Part shown: in pieces, positions 56,501-62,175 of the stretch
How the letters are laid out: every line of letters begins with the position of its first letter
Position numbering within the stretch: position 1 is the stretch's first letter
Origin: Cydia pomonella
Lineage: Eukaryota > Arthropoda > Insecta > Lepidoptera > Tortricidae
DNA length: 64,000 nt
Assembly: GCF_033807575.1 (NCBI RefSeq)
Contig: NC_084713.1
Span: 16,219,389 to 16,283,388 of the forward strand
Direction: 5' to 3'
Made by a program: the position numbers and the translations under genes
The notes under the pieces: generated by a model
Seen by the model: only the letters and a program-made list of their open reading frames with translations
What the model was told of the DNA's origin: nothing
The model's database searches: none

Positions 56501-58282
56501 CAACTACATATGTATACGCGAGCAGACAATAACATGTGTTCCAGCAGTGTTAACACGACTGTCAGCAAACGTAACAAATTGTTGCGTATTTTAACATCGT
56601 CTACCAAATGCTACTCACTTGCCATCTATTTACGAAACAAATGTAGTCCATTTTAAATTGTGTATGCACGTTTTAGTATCGAATTGATATGTGAATTCCA
56701 CTTCAATCGCCAAGCCGATTCATTTCACAAATTTATTGTGATTCCTATCTACCTACTTACTTCTATAGTATATATTTTATGAAATGATATTTTCAGACGA
56801 AAAAATCATTTCATAAAATTCATACTAAAGTATAGAGGTATTTTGTTAAACGTTATCTGATACTGAAAGATTGCTGTCCATTCTGGAACCGGTTATGTTA
56901 GGTTCACGGTTAGGCATACAGTACATTTTACAATATATTTAACGTTCACAAGGCGGCATTGATTATGCTGTTGATGGTAAATCTAAATATGTATTCTAAA
57001 TATCTAATAGTCCATGATATACCATTATAATAACAGTCTTTCTGAGGAAAACCTAAGGAAGGCCTACTATGGTTACTTCCATTCTATATTAATCTACGGT
57101 GTAGATCTATGGGGTACTGCTGCGGACCGTGAGAGGCTATTTAAATTACAAAAGCGTGCCCTCCGCATTATGACTAGAAAACCACTCGACCATCCGGCTA
57201 AAGAACTGTTTAAAAAATGTAAAATACTTACGTTACCTAGTGTGTACATAATAGAAGTATGCAAATACGTGAGACAAAATCTTGATTAGATCCCTACTCA
57301 TAGCCAACTCCGAGGTAGCGTTACGCGCAGGCGTAATCAGTTGGTCGTGCCCGCGTGTCGCCTCGTGAAAACTAGGAAGTCTATGCATGTAATGGGAATC
57401 AGACTGTACAACATACTGGACGATGAAATAAAGCAAGCTTCTAGCGATGCAATATTTGTCCGCAAACTAAAAGCTATACTACTAGAAATGGCTTGCTATA
57501 CCATTGACGAGTTTTTCGATGGCCACGGGTCATTGGCTCAATCGTGTACCTACTAAACTATATAGGAATATAATAATATCTCGTTATCTTACTATGTATT
57601 GTAATATTTGTAATGCTATACGAGTCGAAAGTTATTAATACATGAGTATAGTAAATAAATAATGTAATAGACATCCAATGTAAAATCTATCATAAGATAA
57701 TTGTATATAAAATGACTTGTAAATATTTACCAATAAACATCATATCATATAATACAGTGATGAATAACAAAGATCATATCCATAACCGTTTCGTAACAAG
57801 ATTAAAAAGCTCGAATCCCTTTCACAGGCCTTTCAGATTTCAATCATTTGCCTTATTTTAATAGCCAACCTTTTTTTACCTGACTAGAAATGAACAGGAA
57901 AACCTTCAAAAAAAAAACGCCATAAGCACTATTCAATTCTCGGCGAGAAACGGGGTTGCCGGCTGCGTATCCCTATTCGCCGTCTATATCTAGTTGGCCT
58001 GCAACCCTTCGTTTCCCGTCCTCTATAGTAATGTACTATTACATCCTTACGTGCTTCAAATACTTATGTTTCCATTCAGAGCTGCTGGACTGCCGGGTGT
58101 CGGATTGGGGCGAGTGGAGCTCTTGCCGCACGGACGGAGGCTGCGTGGGCTCGGCGCACCGCACGCGCCGCGTCCTGCGCCGCCAGCGACCCGGCGGCGC
58201 GCCCTGCCCGCCTACCGCGCAGTCCCGGTGGTGCTTCACCAACTGCACCAACACTGACGACTGGCGGAAAAATCTCACGTAA
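27714..58282 (+). CDS. Spondin_N + TSP1 secreted matrix protein (mindin / M-spondin class), 7 coding exons
   Basis: The seven-exon model is 27714-27903, 40272-40471, 49835-49939, 50611-50790, 53733-53953, 54957-55141 and 58080-58282. Every intron is GT..AG and the phases are 1,0,0,0,2,1. The product is 427 residues: a signal peptide (about 1-17, 'LLMLLVLPALAAAL'), a Spondin_N domain (about 25-230), an acidic then basic linker (about 235-360) and one TSP1 repeat (365-416). Spondin_N hallmarks seen include 'FPKHYPDWRPPAQWSR', 'SPDWFVGVDSFDLC' and 'DAGTDNGFTFTAPNW'. The Spondin_N region has only two cysteines (C25, C153), which probably pair. N-glycosylation sequons lie at N127, N301 and N415. 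Family members are extracellular-matrix proteins; M-spondin was described at Drosophila muscle attachment sites and vertebrate mindin is a matrix ligand. One TSP1 repeat and no reeler domain argue against F-spondin. The role in this animal is inferred. Splicing was read by eye, so alternative exons cannot be excluded. Confidence 0.9.
28616..28844. repeat. Composite inverted-repeat element, copy B (intron 1)
   Basis: Nearly identical to 713-941 over about 229 bp, including 'cgaccgaagggagtgtttta' and both fold-backs. High identity suggests recent activity of this family. Confidence 0.8.
28850..29990. other. Intron 1, AT-rich, nothing recognised
   Basis: No exon, inverted element or known repeat tail was seen. 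Confidence 0.45.
29997..30223. repeat. MITE related to the 'tacagtcagc' family
   Basis: Left end 'tacagtcagcatcaaaagta' (29997) and right end 'ctactgatgctgacttac' (to about 30223) are approximate reverse complements. The terminus is shared with the fold-back at 2960-3088. Confidence 0.5.
30224..34097. other. Intron 1, long unassigned stretch
   Basis: A 10-bp-arm hairpin lies at 30735-30759 ('aggcaagctt' / 'aagcttgcct'). A 62-codon frame at 31188-31376 sits in a GC-richer patch but matches no family I know. Otherwise it is AT-rich intronic DNA. Confidence 0.4.
34098..34222. repeat. 125-bp MITE with 'ggggcccatttctcga' ends
   Basis: Left 'ggggcccatttctcga' (34098) and right 'tcgagaaatgggcccc' (to 34222) are exact reverse complements; the similarity continues into 'atggtgttagactaat' / 'attaaactaatacc'. 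Confidence 0.85.
34812..34995. repeat. hAT-type MITE, 184 bp
   Basis: Starts CAGTGGTGAGCAAACT and ends TTTGTCCACCACTG, the typical hAT-superfamily 'CAGTGGT' terminus. The 8-bp flanks 'gcgtagtt' and 'ttctagtt' match at five positions, consistent with an old 8-bp target-site duplication. Interior 'gcgggccgtattttg' and 'gagggccag' text is typical of these elements. Confidence 0.75.
35103..35429 (-). mobile_element. Full-length tRNA-derived SINE, minus strand
   Basis: On the minus strand the order is the head (complement of 'ccgctaggccaccagcgctt', 35409-35428), a B-box (complement of 'ggtttgaacccgtg'), the body and the 3' end near 35103. Flanks 'tcgtataatctttcaa' (35087) and 'tcgtattatctttaaa' (35430) differ at two positions and are the likely TSD. 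Same family as 25179-25545 with a single head. Confidence 0.85.
35521..36165 (-). pseudogene. 5'-truncated LINE (Jockey/CR1-like) reverse transcriptase C-terminus
   Basis: On the minus strand an open frame of 143 codons (36026 to 35595) reads 'MEYCSHLWDGSAKYQLDSID', then 'RRKVACLSVFYRIHFGEC' and 'AKEWNSLPANLFP'. This is a standard non-LTR retrotransposon C-terminal segment. Just upstream (36028-36160), in the same frame, are 'AARRLGVLSKVNRYF' and 'QLLQLYIAQGR'. The 3' tail at 35521-35600 contains the complement of 'cacctgatgg'. The element is cut off near 36160, and the frame is intact where present, so it is not very old. Confidence 0.85.
36270..36650 (+). repeat. LINE 3' tail ('cctgatggtaagcag' family), long copy
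   Basis: 'atactacgtcggtggcaaac', 'gcccgcctgatggtaagcag', 'ctcgttgagctctggcaacc', 'tatttggctgctgttttctg' and 'cacacaaagcgagatgac' in order. It is collinear with 61914-62175. Reading frames across it are shadows. Confidence 0.75.
36651..37490. other. Intron 1, very AT-rich
   Basis: Long A/T-rich runs with 'aaataaataaatg' near 36941 resemble a LINE poly-A-type tail. Nothing else is recognised. Confidence 0.4.
37495..37645. repeat. Probable MITE/SINE fragment ('cgtagcgaaacgcaact')
   Basis: 'cgcttacgctccgtagcgaa' has a short inverted pair, followed by 'tgtcactgtcgcactagtat' and 'gcgatagagagagacacaaa'. I recognise this text as a common moth interspersed repeat; the ends are not defined. Confidence 0.45.
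37646..38750. other. Intron 1, no features
   Basis: AT-rich; no repeat ends, exon or hairpin recognised. Confidence 0.4.
38795..38847. repeat. Perfect 24-bp-arm hairpin inside a larger inverted repeat
   Basis: 'agcgagatgtatagaaaata' (38795) and its exact complement ending at 38847 surround the loop 'tgtag'. Outside it, 'ctttctatgcatctcgttgg' and 'cggtagcgaatatgtcagtg' are weaker related arms, extending the structure to about 38755-38872. Size and arms are pre-miRNA-like, but it sits in MITE-rich DNA. Confidence 0.7.
38910..39214. repeat. MITE with 'ggctsctctacacga' ends and a duplicated left end
   Basis: Left 'ggctgctctacacgacgacc' (38910) is repeated in diverged form 'ggctcctacacgatggccca' (38966). 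The right end 'catcgtgtagaggagcc' (to 39214) is the reverse complement. The interior has complementary 'cagcgctgg' and 'ccatcttaatgggcc' blocks. Confidence 0.7.
39259..39388. repeat. 130-bp MITE with 'ccgcaaaact' ends
   Basis: Left 'atacttgccgcaaaactaac' and right 'gttttgcggatagtat' are reverse complements; inner 'gatcataatgctatctc' pairs with 'gagatggcattatgacc'. Confidence 0.75.
40272..40471 (+). CDS. Spondin gene, coding exon 2 (Spondin_N)
   Basis: The acceptor 'cttgttccag' ends at 40271 and the donor GTAAGT starts at 40472. The two bases GC complete the split glycine codon from exon 1, and the exon then encodes residues 65-130. The text 'VSHDRSYVLFRLGRRVS' followed by 'FAESGRPDAL' is typical of the middle of Spondin_N, where the family has a conserved SHD-containing segment and an 'FAE.G' segment. 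The exon ends exactly after an arginine codon (phase 0). The sequon NHS is at N127. There are no cysteines. Confidence 0.9.
40480..42505. other. Intron 2, first part, non-coding
   Basis: AT-rich with an (AAT)n/(AAAT)n run at about 41669-41702. A 117-codon open stretch (40828-41181) lacks any ATG and has no recognisable domain, so it is not called. Confidence 0.45.
42523..42923 (+). mobile_element. 5'-truncated RTE-like LINE with perfect 17-bp TSD
   Basis: Encodes the C-terminal part of an RTE-type protein: 'MYGAQAWSLTE', 'QRAMERSILGVKLTDRI', 'ARLKWDWAGHV', then, after in-frame stops near 42715 and 42735, 'GRGRGRPRRRWRDDLDSFL' and 'SWKSRGEAFAHSGHSN'. It ends in an A-run. The direct repeat 'aagcaacgttgatgtac' at 42506-42522 and 42924-42940 is identical. 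This is target-primed integration of a short cDNA in intron 2; 5' truncation at about 400 bp is typical. Intact TSDs suggest a recent event. Confidence 0.9.
43190..43560. repeat. Probable interspersed repeat with a 54-bp hairpin
   Basis: At 43213-43266, 'ggcggcatttcctcg' pairs with 'cgaggaagccgcc' around 'ttgtatcgcaaaactgatac'. The GC-balanced stretch after it is open in three frames, which are shadows of each other; no domain is recognised. It reads like a multi-copy element. Confidence 0.4.
43855..43996. repeat. MITE with internal iterated 'gtgac' units
   Basis: Ends 'ttaaggtggagtaggtcac' (43855) and 'gtgacctactccgcctaa' (to 43996) are reverse complements with one mismatch. The inside holds a run of related units: 'agaatgtgac', 'aaaaatgac', 'ggaacgtgat', 'cgaaagtgac', 'agaaagtgac', spaced about 16-18 bp. 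Confidence 0.75.
44870..45425 (+). pseudogene. Decayed RTE-like LINE C-terminus and 3' end
   Basis: Scattered frames still read 'ESKADGQRSGSYN', 'FCLKYCSLLRRRVSTSV', 'SELCSGFLCKIE' and 'RIARLKW', and the 3' end has 'gagaggcctatgtgcagcag' then 'ggctgatagaatgatga'. This follows the order of RTE-type LINEs in moths. It carries many stops and small indels, so it is old. The 148-codon minus-strand frame over it (45023-45469) is a shadow. Confidence 0.7.
45855..46095. repeat. Interspersed repeat, copy 2 (same as 21500-21800)
   Basis: 'gagttcccatggccagcttc', 'gatcagctttatgtcat', 'tattgcattgtcgtccgat' and 'aacagggtaagttaaacaac' match the first copy in order. Confidence 0.6.
46313..46416. repeat. 104-bp MITE ('tacagtcaagtgtaaaa' ends)
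   Basis: Left 'tatagtcaagtgtaaaatta' and right 'tatttttacacttgactgta' are reverse complements with few mismatches. Inner 'ttaattaaaaattatg' partly pairs with 'catagcttttaatt'. Confidence 0.7.
46540..46695 (+). repeat. LINE 3' tail fragment
   Basis: 'gtgaaaaccacatgaaaatc', 'gtttagtagtttttgagttt', 'acacggacagacgcggc' and 'ttataaggtgtagta' match the longer tail at 63628-63825 in order. Confidence 0.7.
47459..47815. repeat. MITE with long (about 80-bp) terminal inverted repeats
   Basis: Left 'atagagaaataagtaagtac', 'agagtgctcactccatacat' and, further in, 'cttattattttcgtagttga' pair with right 'gatgttgactacttacgc', 'atgtatggtgtgagcactct' and 'acttattactctatga'. The 135-codon frame at 47313-47720 runs through it and is not a gene. 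Confidence 0.8.
47991..48053. repeat. Short tandem duplication
   Basis: 'tgtatttggtttactttg' occurs twice, 37 bp apart, each preceded by 'acgc.c' (47991 and 48028). About 1.7 copies. Confidence 0.6.
48060..49169. other. Intron 2, AT-rich, nothing recognised
   Basis: No coding exon, hairpin element or known repeat tail was found. Confidence 0.4.
49170..49575. repeat. MITE interrupted by a LINE tail fragment
   Basis: Outer ends 'cggcccgattcgaagaatga' (49170) and 'cattcttcgaattgggccg' (to 49575) are reverse complements. Inside, from about 49330 to 49485, lies a LINE-tail block ('ataggcaggcgtttgaccac', 'tctcacctgatggtaagtga') of the kind seen at 35521. The LINE piece therefore landed in an existing MITE just upstream of exon 3. 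Confidence 0.75.
49835..49939 (+). CDS. Spondin gene, coding exon 3 (Spondin_N core)
   Basis: A short 105-nt phase 0-0 exon encodes residues 131-165. It follows the acceptor 'tgtttcag' (ends 49834) and precedes a GTATTA donor at 49940, which is weaker than the other donors. It contains 'ARMIPSPDWFVGVDSFDLC', the most recognisable Spondin_N motif, and C153, the likely disulfide partner of C25. It is below the length of an ordinary ORF search and was found by looking for the family motif between exons 2 and 4. Confidence 0.9.
50225..50410. repeat. SINE/LINE tail fragment in intron 3
   Basis: 'tgaacctgggatttccagct' looks like a reversed tRNA-like B-box region. 'ggcgcgccctggaagcggtc' and 'tatgtccagcagtaggcaat' are the typical RTE-type tail. 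Confidence 0.55.
50430..50579 (+). repeat. LINE 3'-end fragment with a CCHH finger and (AT)n tail
   Basis: One frame (50444-50518) reads 'CPLCARVFANKIGYVSH' then 'TRAHERQKRS' and a stop, a complete C-x2-C-x12-H-x3-H zinc finger. Such single fingers close the protein of some RTE-like LINEs. An (AT)n run at about 50551-50577 follows and ends just before exon 4. I favour a mobile-element origin over a host exon because no splice sites or second finger are seen. Confidence 0.6.
50611..50790 (+). CDS. Spondin gene, coding exon 4 (Spondin_N, metal-site segment)
   Basis: A 180-nt phase 0-0 exon encodes residues 166-225. It starts after 'tttttctctcag' (50610) and ends at 'ATTAAG|GTACGG'. It contains 'VDPLDAGTDNGFTFTAPNW', an acidic segment almost invariant in Spondin_N domains; the solved F-spondin domains bind a calcium ion, and aspartates in this region are the likely ligands (family knowledge, not shown here). 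Later text 'SFFYPHLRRLPPIATFQFIK' is also typical of the C-terminal part of the domain. The intron before it is only 671 bp and carries repeat fragments. Confidence 0.92.
50800..53370. other. Intron 4, mostly unrecognised AT-rich DNA
   Basis: 'gaataaacgaaatgaaatga' near 52551 resembles a LINE A-rich tail. The open stretch at 51351-51617 has no recognisable domain. No further exon of the spondin gene fits here, because exons 4 and 5 join in phase 0 with continuous family similarity. Confidence 0.5.
53374..53605 (-). pseudogene. RTE-like LINE 3' end, minus strand
   Basis: The minus strand reads 'ERQIILGQMDGKRAQGRAPT', 'RWSDAVKRVVAGNMQYVS', then a 3' end complementary to 'ctcactgctgaggatcgtga'. 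This is the C-terminal end and tail of an RTE-type LINE. It ends about 130 bp before exon 5. The piece at 53606-53697 ('agaccgacagacaaaacg', 'ggattccgttttt') is a fragment of the 'ggttccg' repeat. Confidence 0.75.
53733..53953 (+). CDS. Spondin gene, coding exon 5 (end of Spondin_N, acidic linker)
   Basis: The acceptor 'ttcttccacag' ends at 53732 and the donor GTAAGT starts at 53954. The exon encodes residues 226-298 and two bases of codon 299. It opens with 'LREYELSEVFHR', which finishes the Spondin_N fold, and runs into a charged linker with 'EEVEREEQAPR'. The linker is not a recognised domain and is probably flexible. The 3' half of this exon has decayed copies in the following intron (see findings), so read-mapping here needs care. 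Confidence 0.87.
53983..54521 (+). pseudogene. Two decayed copies of the 3' half of exon 5 in intron 5
   Basis: Copy 1 starts at 53983 ('acagcatcgacgcacttg', 'caacagagcgttgtccata', from exon 53821-53860). It appears to resume at 54341-54378 ('ggtggagag...gcgcctagaa') after a repeat insertion. Copy 2 (54411-54521) runs 'acagcgtcgtcgttcttgag', 'cgttgtccatag', 'ggtggagag', 'aatctattcagaatgtgacg', collinear with exon 53821-53930. Both have indels and stops and no good splice sites, so they are unlikely to be used as exons. Confidence 0.75.
54071..54298 (+). repeat. 'ggttccg / ggaatcctaaa' interspersed repeat, short copy
   Basis: 'aaccggataagtgcgagtcg' head, '(ggac)n' run at about 54217-54241, 'agtaatagggtcccgtttta' and 'gggtacggaatcctaaaaa' end. 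Same family as 8500-9268. It lies between the two parts of the first exon-5 copy, so it probably came later. Confidence 0.75.
54588..54722. repeat. MITE with 'aaaggatgactcacg' ends
   Basis: Left 'aaagaatggctcacgtcaga' and right 'ccaacgttagtcatccttta' are imperfect reverse complements; GC-rich 'cggcccgggttcgggccggg' is next to the left end. The same element is seen at 60699-60945. Confidence 0.65.
54957..55141 (+). CDS. Spondin gene, coding exon 6 (Ser/Thr-rich and poly-basic linker)
   Basis: The acceptor 'gattttctcag' ends at 54956. The exon encodes residue 299 (split) to 360 plus one base. It begins 'VNTTTSTTEEPRS' (sequon N301, likely O-glycosylated) and ends in a strongly basic run, 'RRYRARRRRKLR' and 'ERRKRKRA'. 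Such a run before the TSP1 repeat could be a proprotein-convertase site or a heparin/matrix-binding stretch (inference). The chosen donor is A|GTAAGT at 55142, the first of five near-identical candidates in a 76-bp tandem repeat. It joins exon 7 in frame; reading on meets TGA at 55192-55194. Confidence 0.82.
55117..55453 (+). repeat. 76-bp minisatellite (about 4.4 copies) starting in exon 6 and spanning its splice donor
   Basis: The block 'gagcggaggaagcgaaaaag' starts at 55117, 55193, 55269, 55345 and 55421, exactly 76 bp apart each time. The first unit overlaps the last 25 bases of exon 6. Each unit repeats the donor region; the five versions read agctaGTAAGTAC, agctaATAAGAAC, agctaGTAAGAAC, agctaGTAAGATC and agctaGTAAGTAC. 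The rest of the unit ('aacgaaagagccatactcag') matches the beginning of exon 6 (54977-55020), so the whole repeat is exon-derived. Confidence 0.92.
55490..55620. repeat. Interspersed repeat fragment shared with 61380-61500
   Basis: 'tttatagaaaacgctaatcg' and 'aaataatgacgtaac' match 'ttgatagaaaacgccaatcg' and 'aaaaataatgtaagg' near 61447. Flanking 'atacagttgttttgaccaat' / 'catacataccattgtaatca' are loosely related. Boundaries unknown. Confidence 0.4.
55890..55998 (-). repeat. LINE tail fragment, minus strand
   Basis: 'ggccggcaacgcacttgcaa', 'gtaatcgcttaccatcaggt' and 'gtacctcctgtatcataaaa' are the reverse of a common moth LINE-derived tail. Confidence 0.65.
56762..56837. repeat. 76-bp AT-rich hairpin
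   Basis: 'tctatagtatatattttatg' and 'aaatgat' pair with 'atcatttcataaaattcata' and 'aaagtataga' around the loop 'cagacg', with one small bulge. Confidence 0.65.
57010..57556 (+). pseudogene. Jockey-like LINE reverse-transcriptase C-terminus
   Basis: 'LRKAYYGYFHSILIYGVDLW', 'KLQKRALRIM', 'KILTLPSVYIIEVCKYV', a stop at 57286-57288, then in a continuing frame 'RRRNQLVVPACRLVKTR' and 'SMHVMGIRLYNIL'. This order is the standard end of non-LTR elements of the Jockey type. It lies in intron 6 in the same direction as the host gene and has about one in-frame stop, so it is moderately young. An A/T-rich tail continues to about 57760. Confidence 0.85.
58080..58282 (+). CDS. Spondin gene, last coding exon (TSP1 repeat and stop)
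   Basis: The acceptor 'atgtttccattcag' ends at 58079. Two bases complete a lysine codon, then residues 362-427 and TAA (58280-58282) follow. The text 'DCRVSDWGEWSSC' is a classic TSP1 start with the W-x-x-W C-mannosylation motif (W370, W373). Six cysteines (365, 376, 382, 403, 412, 416) match one complete thrombospondin type-1 repeat. The arginines at 388-397 form the usual basic strand. The protein ends 11 residues after the last cysteine, as mindin-type proteins do. Confidence 0.9.
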
Positions 58283-60698
58283 TTTTGTTTGTTTTGATGC
58301 AGATTGTCTATTAGTTTATGGCACCGACGTCTATAGAATGTAACGGCCCGTGGTACGAGTAGATTTTTTTAGAGACGAAATTTGAATGCAACTTAAATTA
58401 AAACGTGCAGAAACTCAACATTCGCTTATATGATCGCTGTTTATTATATAATAACATGAATGGATAACGTTATATTTAGTCGTAATGCACGTACGTGGGT
58501 GAGGCATAACATATATACGGATATAACGACGTCAGCCGCAGCGCTGTCTAGACTCCCTTAGGCATACAGCTGCAGTCAGCGCCCGCATCAAAACTATCAC
58601 TATATTTTTTTTAAGATGTTAGTCTCTGAAAATTATCTGTCTTGAGGTGCTATAGACGTCGCTCTTGTTGGCAAACATAATGCTAAAAATATTAAATCAC
58701 AATGATAGATAAAAGTTTATACCAGTTCTTTGAGACTTTATTCTGTCTAGTAAAAACCTATACTTGCATTGTAAGTACGTTTGTTTAGTCAGACTTTCCC
58801 CTTGTGTACCTATTAGTTTTTTATGTCTGTGTCTGTCCGTCCAAAGAGATTGTTTTCTATTCAGTTTCACTTCTTACTTCATTCGATGTTTTCACCTCAG
58901 TGTAAATTCGAAAGATGTAAAAATAAATTAAAAATGACTTGTATAAAATACTTAGTAAGAGACTGTCGATGTTCGAAATTAGATAGAGGTATCATTTTTT
59001 TCGCTGTACCTACATAAAGCTTCGTATAAATCATTTTCATTTATTTGTCAATTATTGTTAGGGTAAGTGAAGTTAAGGATAAGCAGAGTCAGAAATAAGT
59101 TTCACTTAAGTTTCAGAAAATATATATCATAAGAATGATTAAATATAGTATTTCTTTTAATCTATTTTCTATCTGGATATGTTCATTTTCTTCCGGAAAC
59201 ATTACGTACCTACATTTTCAGCTCTAGTACAAAATAATATCGTGTCTTATGCTAGACTTATAAATAAACTTTAAACATTTTTAAGTTAATTCTGTCTTTA
59301 GCTGTAACGATTTCATATTTTTATTAAGGTATCCTGACAATATACACTGGGGGTTAAATAATAAAATAAACATATCGTTTACTTAAGTGTTTCACTCGTG
59401 ACAGCAACTCAATAATAAATATGATAGTGATCTACTGGGTTCAGGGAAGGGAAATAGCTCCAAAGATGCAGTTTTTATTTAATAAATATTAATTAAAGAA
59501 ATTGACGTTTCTTGCACTAACTCATTTTACTAAAAAAAAACAGAAACTCTGAATTCTTAAACAAATAATTAACTTTTGAATTTCATCCAACGACCGTTAA
59601 ACGATGAAAATTTATTTGAGAGAGAAGTTCTGATAGGTACTTATTGCTTATTTTCGAGTAGTTTTTTGAATTGTTAAGAAATGACATTACACACAGATGG
59701 TTTGGTGCAAGCGTCAATGATACTCGTATTAGTTAAGTCTGTACTTAGATTAATATATGTATAGATCAGCAATGCCTTCTGCGTGGTTCTATATTTTGGT
59801 ACCTTTAAAATCTATGTCTGTTTTTGTAAATTGCACCTTTTGCAATGCATGCTTTAAACTAAGAATCCATTATTTTAATGTTAGAACATATCCGAATCGA
59901 TTCCAAAACAGCGTAGTCGCTTTCAAATGCCAAAGAAAAATCTAGGCTTAAATTCGAGAGGAACTTTTGTTTGAAGTCAACTCACATATTTCGATTTCGT
60001 CCGTACAAATGTTTCCAATGTATCCGGGCAAATTCTGGTAAAGTTTTCGAGAATCTAATCCATCTCGACCATGAATGATAAATATGTCTTGTTTGTTCGA
60101 ACATCCTGAGTAACAGCTGGCTGCCGTTTCTTGGATAAAAACATAAAAATAAACGAGATAAAATTGAATGGTTCGTTTATATTTATATAATTTAAACTAA
60201 AAACGTCAGCAATTCTAAGAGAGCGGTCTAATTACCGCAACGCCATATAAATTATTTATATGAAGTCGTGGTAAATAGATGCTGATGGTAGTAGTAATTT
60301 ATGCTTGTAATTGCATAGTTTTGATGAGATATCAGACTTGTACTCGTACTGCACCGAGAGATAAAATTTAAAGTGGTTTTCAGCCGGGAATTAACGTTAG
60401 TCCGGTAAATTCATGACGCCCAAACGCTCATACACCGTATCATTGGATTAGAATGGATAGAGTTATGGCCGAATCTATTTATAAACTTAGCGTTTTGATG
60501 TTTTGCATATGTACCTACTGCTTCTGTTCTTACTTACAGAAAAAATACGAGTTATTATTTGGCCCAGGACTGATATTGACATGATAAAAAAGTTGAAGTG
60601 ACACTAATATATACAAAAAATACTGCAGGCACCAGTATCATGGTTAAAGAACTGCAATGTCAACTTTCAATGGTTGTATTTTACCCATTGTTGTAGTT
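58283..60698. other. 3' UTR and downstream flank
   Basis: AATAAA polyadenylation-type hexamers occur at 58922-58927 and 59263-59268 and again near 59370. None has a clear GT-rich partner that would settle the 3' end. No further exon or repeat was recognised. Confidence 0.4.
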
Positions 60699-60945
60699 AA
60701 AGGATGAATCACGTTGGTATGGTCCGGGCCCGGGCCGAGGCTTCTGACACTTCGTTTTCTATGCAGTGTTGGACGCCTCTGCCCAGGGGGCCTACCGCGA
60801 AAACCGAAATACTCAAATTGCGGGGATCTTTTCCTTTTACTCTTACTAAGACGTAATTAGAGTGACAGAGAAAATGCCGGCAATTGACGAACTTCGATTT
60901 TCCCGGTAGGGGCCCGGACCCGGACTATTCAAGCGTGAGTTATTC
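60699..60945. repeat. MITE ('aaaggatgaatcacg') with a second inverted-repeat element inside
   Basis: Outer ends 'aaaggatgaatcacgttggt' and 'aagcgtgagttattcg' with inner 'ccgggcccgggcc' / 'gggcccggacccgg' match the element at 54588. Nested within (about 60788-60913) is another pair, 'ggggcctaccgcgaaaaccg' and 'ttcgattttcccggtagggg', typical ends of a different MITE. Confidence 0.7.
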
Positions 60946-61517
60946 GTAACGCAGTGGCTTCAATACATTTCGAACTCCGCAACGCGACAAAGAGAGGCGT
61001 TTTTTTTTTGACCCGGTTTTATTATATTTCACTTCAGCTTAGGGCAATACTTTAGCACGAAGTCACTAATATGTGAGTTGATACACAATTCTAGTTTAGA
61101 AATTACTCAAAAATACCTTGTAATGTCAAAGAATTCTAGATTATTCAGAAATTATATTTAATTTATAGTGAAGATTGTAAAATAGAGCCAAAAATTAAAG
61201 CTAAAATGTTAACCTTAGTGTAATAACTATTGGAGTCCGTGTATTTTTTACAATGTAAATTATTCTCATTTCAATAATAAAATCTTAAATAACATGAATC
61301 GAGTTTTATTTGGACATACATTTAGTTCACACATTTAGCCTGTGATAAGATGATTATACAATTATCAGATAATGAAAATCTCCGATGTCCCATACATACC
61401 ATTGTAATCAGGTGGTAGTAAAGTCCTAGCCAAAATGATAATCGTTGATAGAAAACGCCAATCGAAGCATAAAAATAATGTAAGGAAATAATCACGTGAC
61501 TTTTCGCAGCATCTGTA

Positions 61518-61702
61518 CCCCTAGTGTAAGTTTATTCAATCGCGTAACGTGACGTACGCGTTTGCGTTAAGTCTCATTTTGTATGGGATTTTGAGTTTCC
61601 AAAACGTTCCGCTTGGCGCGCTGTGTCTAAATCCCATACTAAATGAGACTTAACGCAAACGCATACATCACGTTTCGAAATCGAATAAATTTACACTAGG
61701 GG
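61518..61702 (+). repeat. 185-bp palindromic MITE, copy 3
   Basis: Same ends and centre as copy 2. The left flank is TA (61516-61517); the right flank reads CT, so the right half of the TA duplication is mutated. Arms read 'acgcgtttgcgttaagtctc' and complement. Confidence 0.9.
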
Positions 61703-61913
61703 CTCTGTTATACCGATATGTTTACTTTTGTGTGGCGTTTGTCGATGTTCGATTGTCATGTTGGCTTGGTTTATAGTAAAGTAGGTATTACGGATTATAA
61801 TTACAAAGTATGCTTACTTGCCGCTGATTTTTTAGCTGTGCCATAACTTTAGCTAAATTATAGCAATTATTTATATTAACAGCTACAAATACGTGCCATT
61901 GTTGAGTCACTTA

Positions 61914-62175
61914 TCTACGTCGGTGGCAAAGGAGCATACGGTCCGCCTGATGGTAAGTAGTCCCCGTAGCCTATGGATGCCTGCAACTCCAGAGGTGTTA
62001 CATGCGCGTTGCCGACCCTAACACTCCGCACCTCGTTGAGCTCTGGCAACCGTACTCACCGAAAGGTACACAACACTTAGGTAAAGTCTATTGTTATTTG
62101 GCTGTGGTTTTCTATAAGGCGGAGGTACTTGCCCAGTTAAGCTCTGCTCTAGACCTGGAATGACATTTGCTGACA
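61914..62175 (+). repeat. LINE 3' tail ('cctgatggtaagtag' family)
   Basis: Collinear with 36270-36650: 'ctacgtcggtggcaaaggag', 'ctcgttgagctctggcaacc', 'ttatttggctgtggttttct', 'gctctgctctagacctggaa'. Confidence 0.75.

Noticed and set aside
58074..58282. Minus-strand and alternate-frame ORFs over the TSP1 exon
   Set aside because: They exist only because the exon is GC-rich; the chosen frame carries all six TSP1 cysteines and W-x-x-W.
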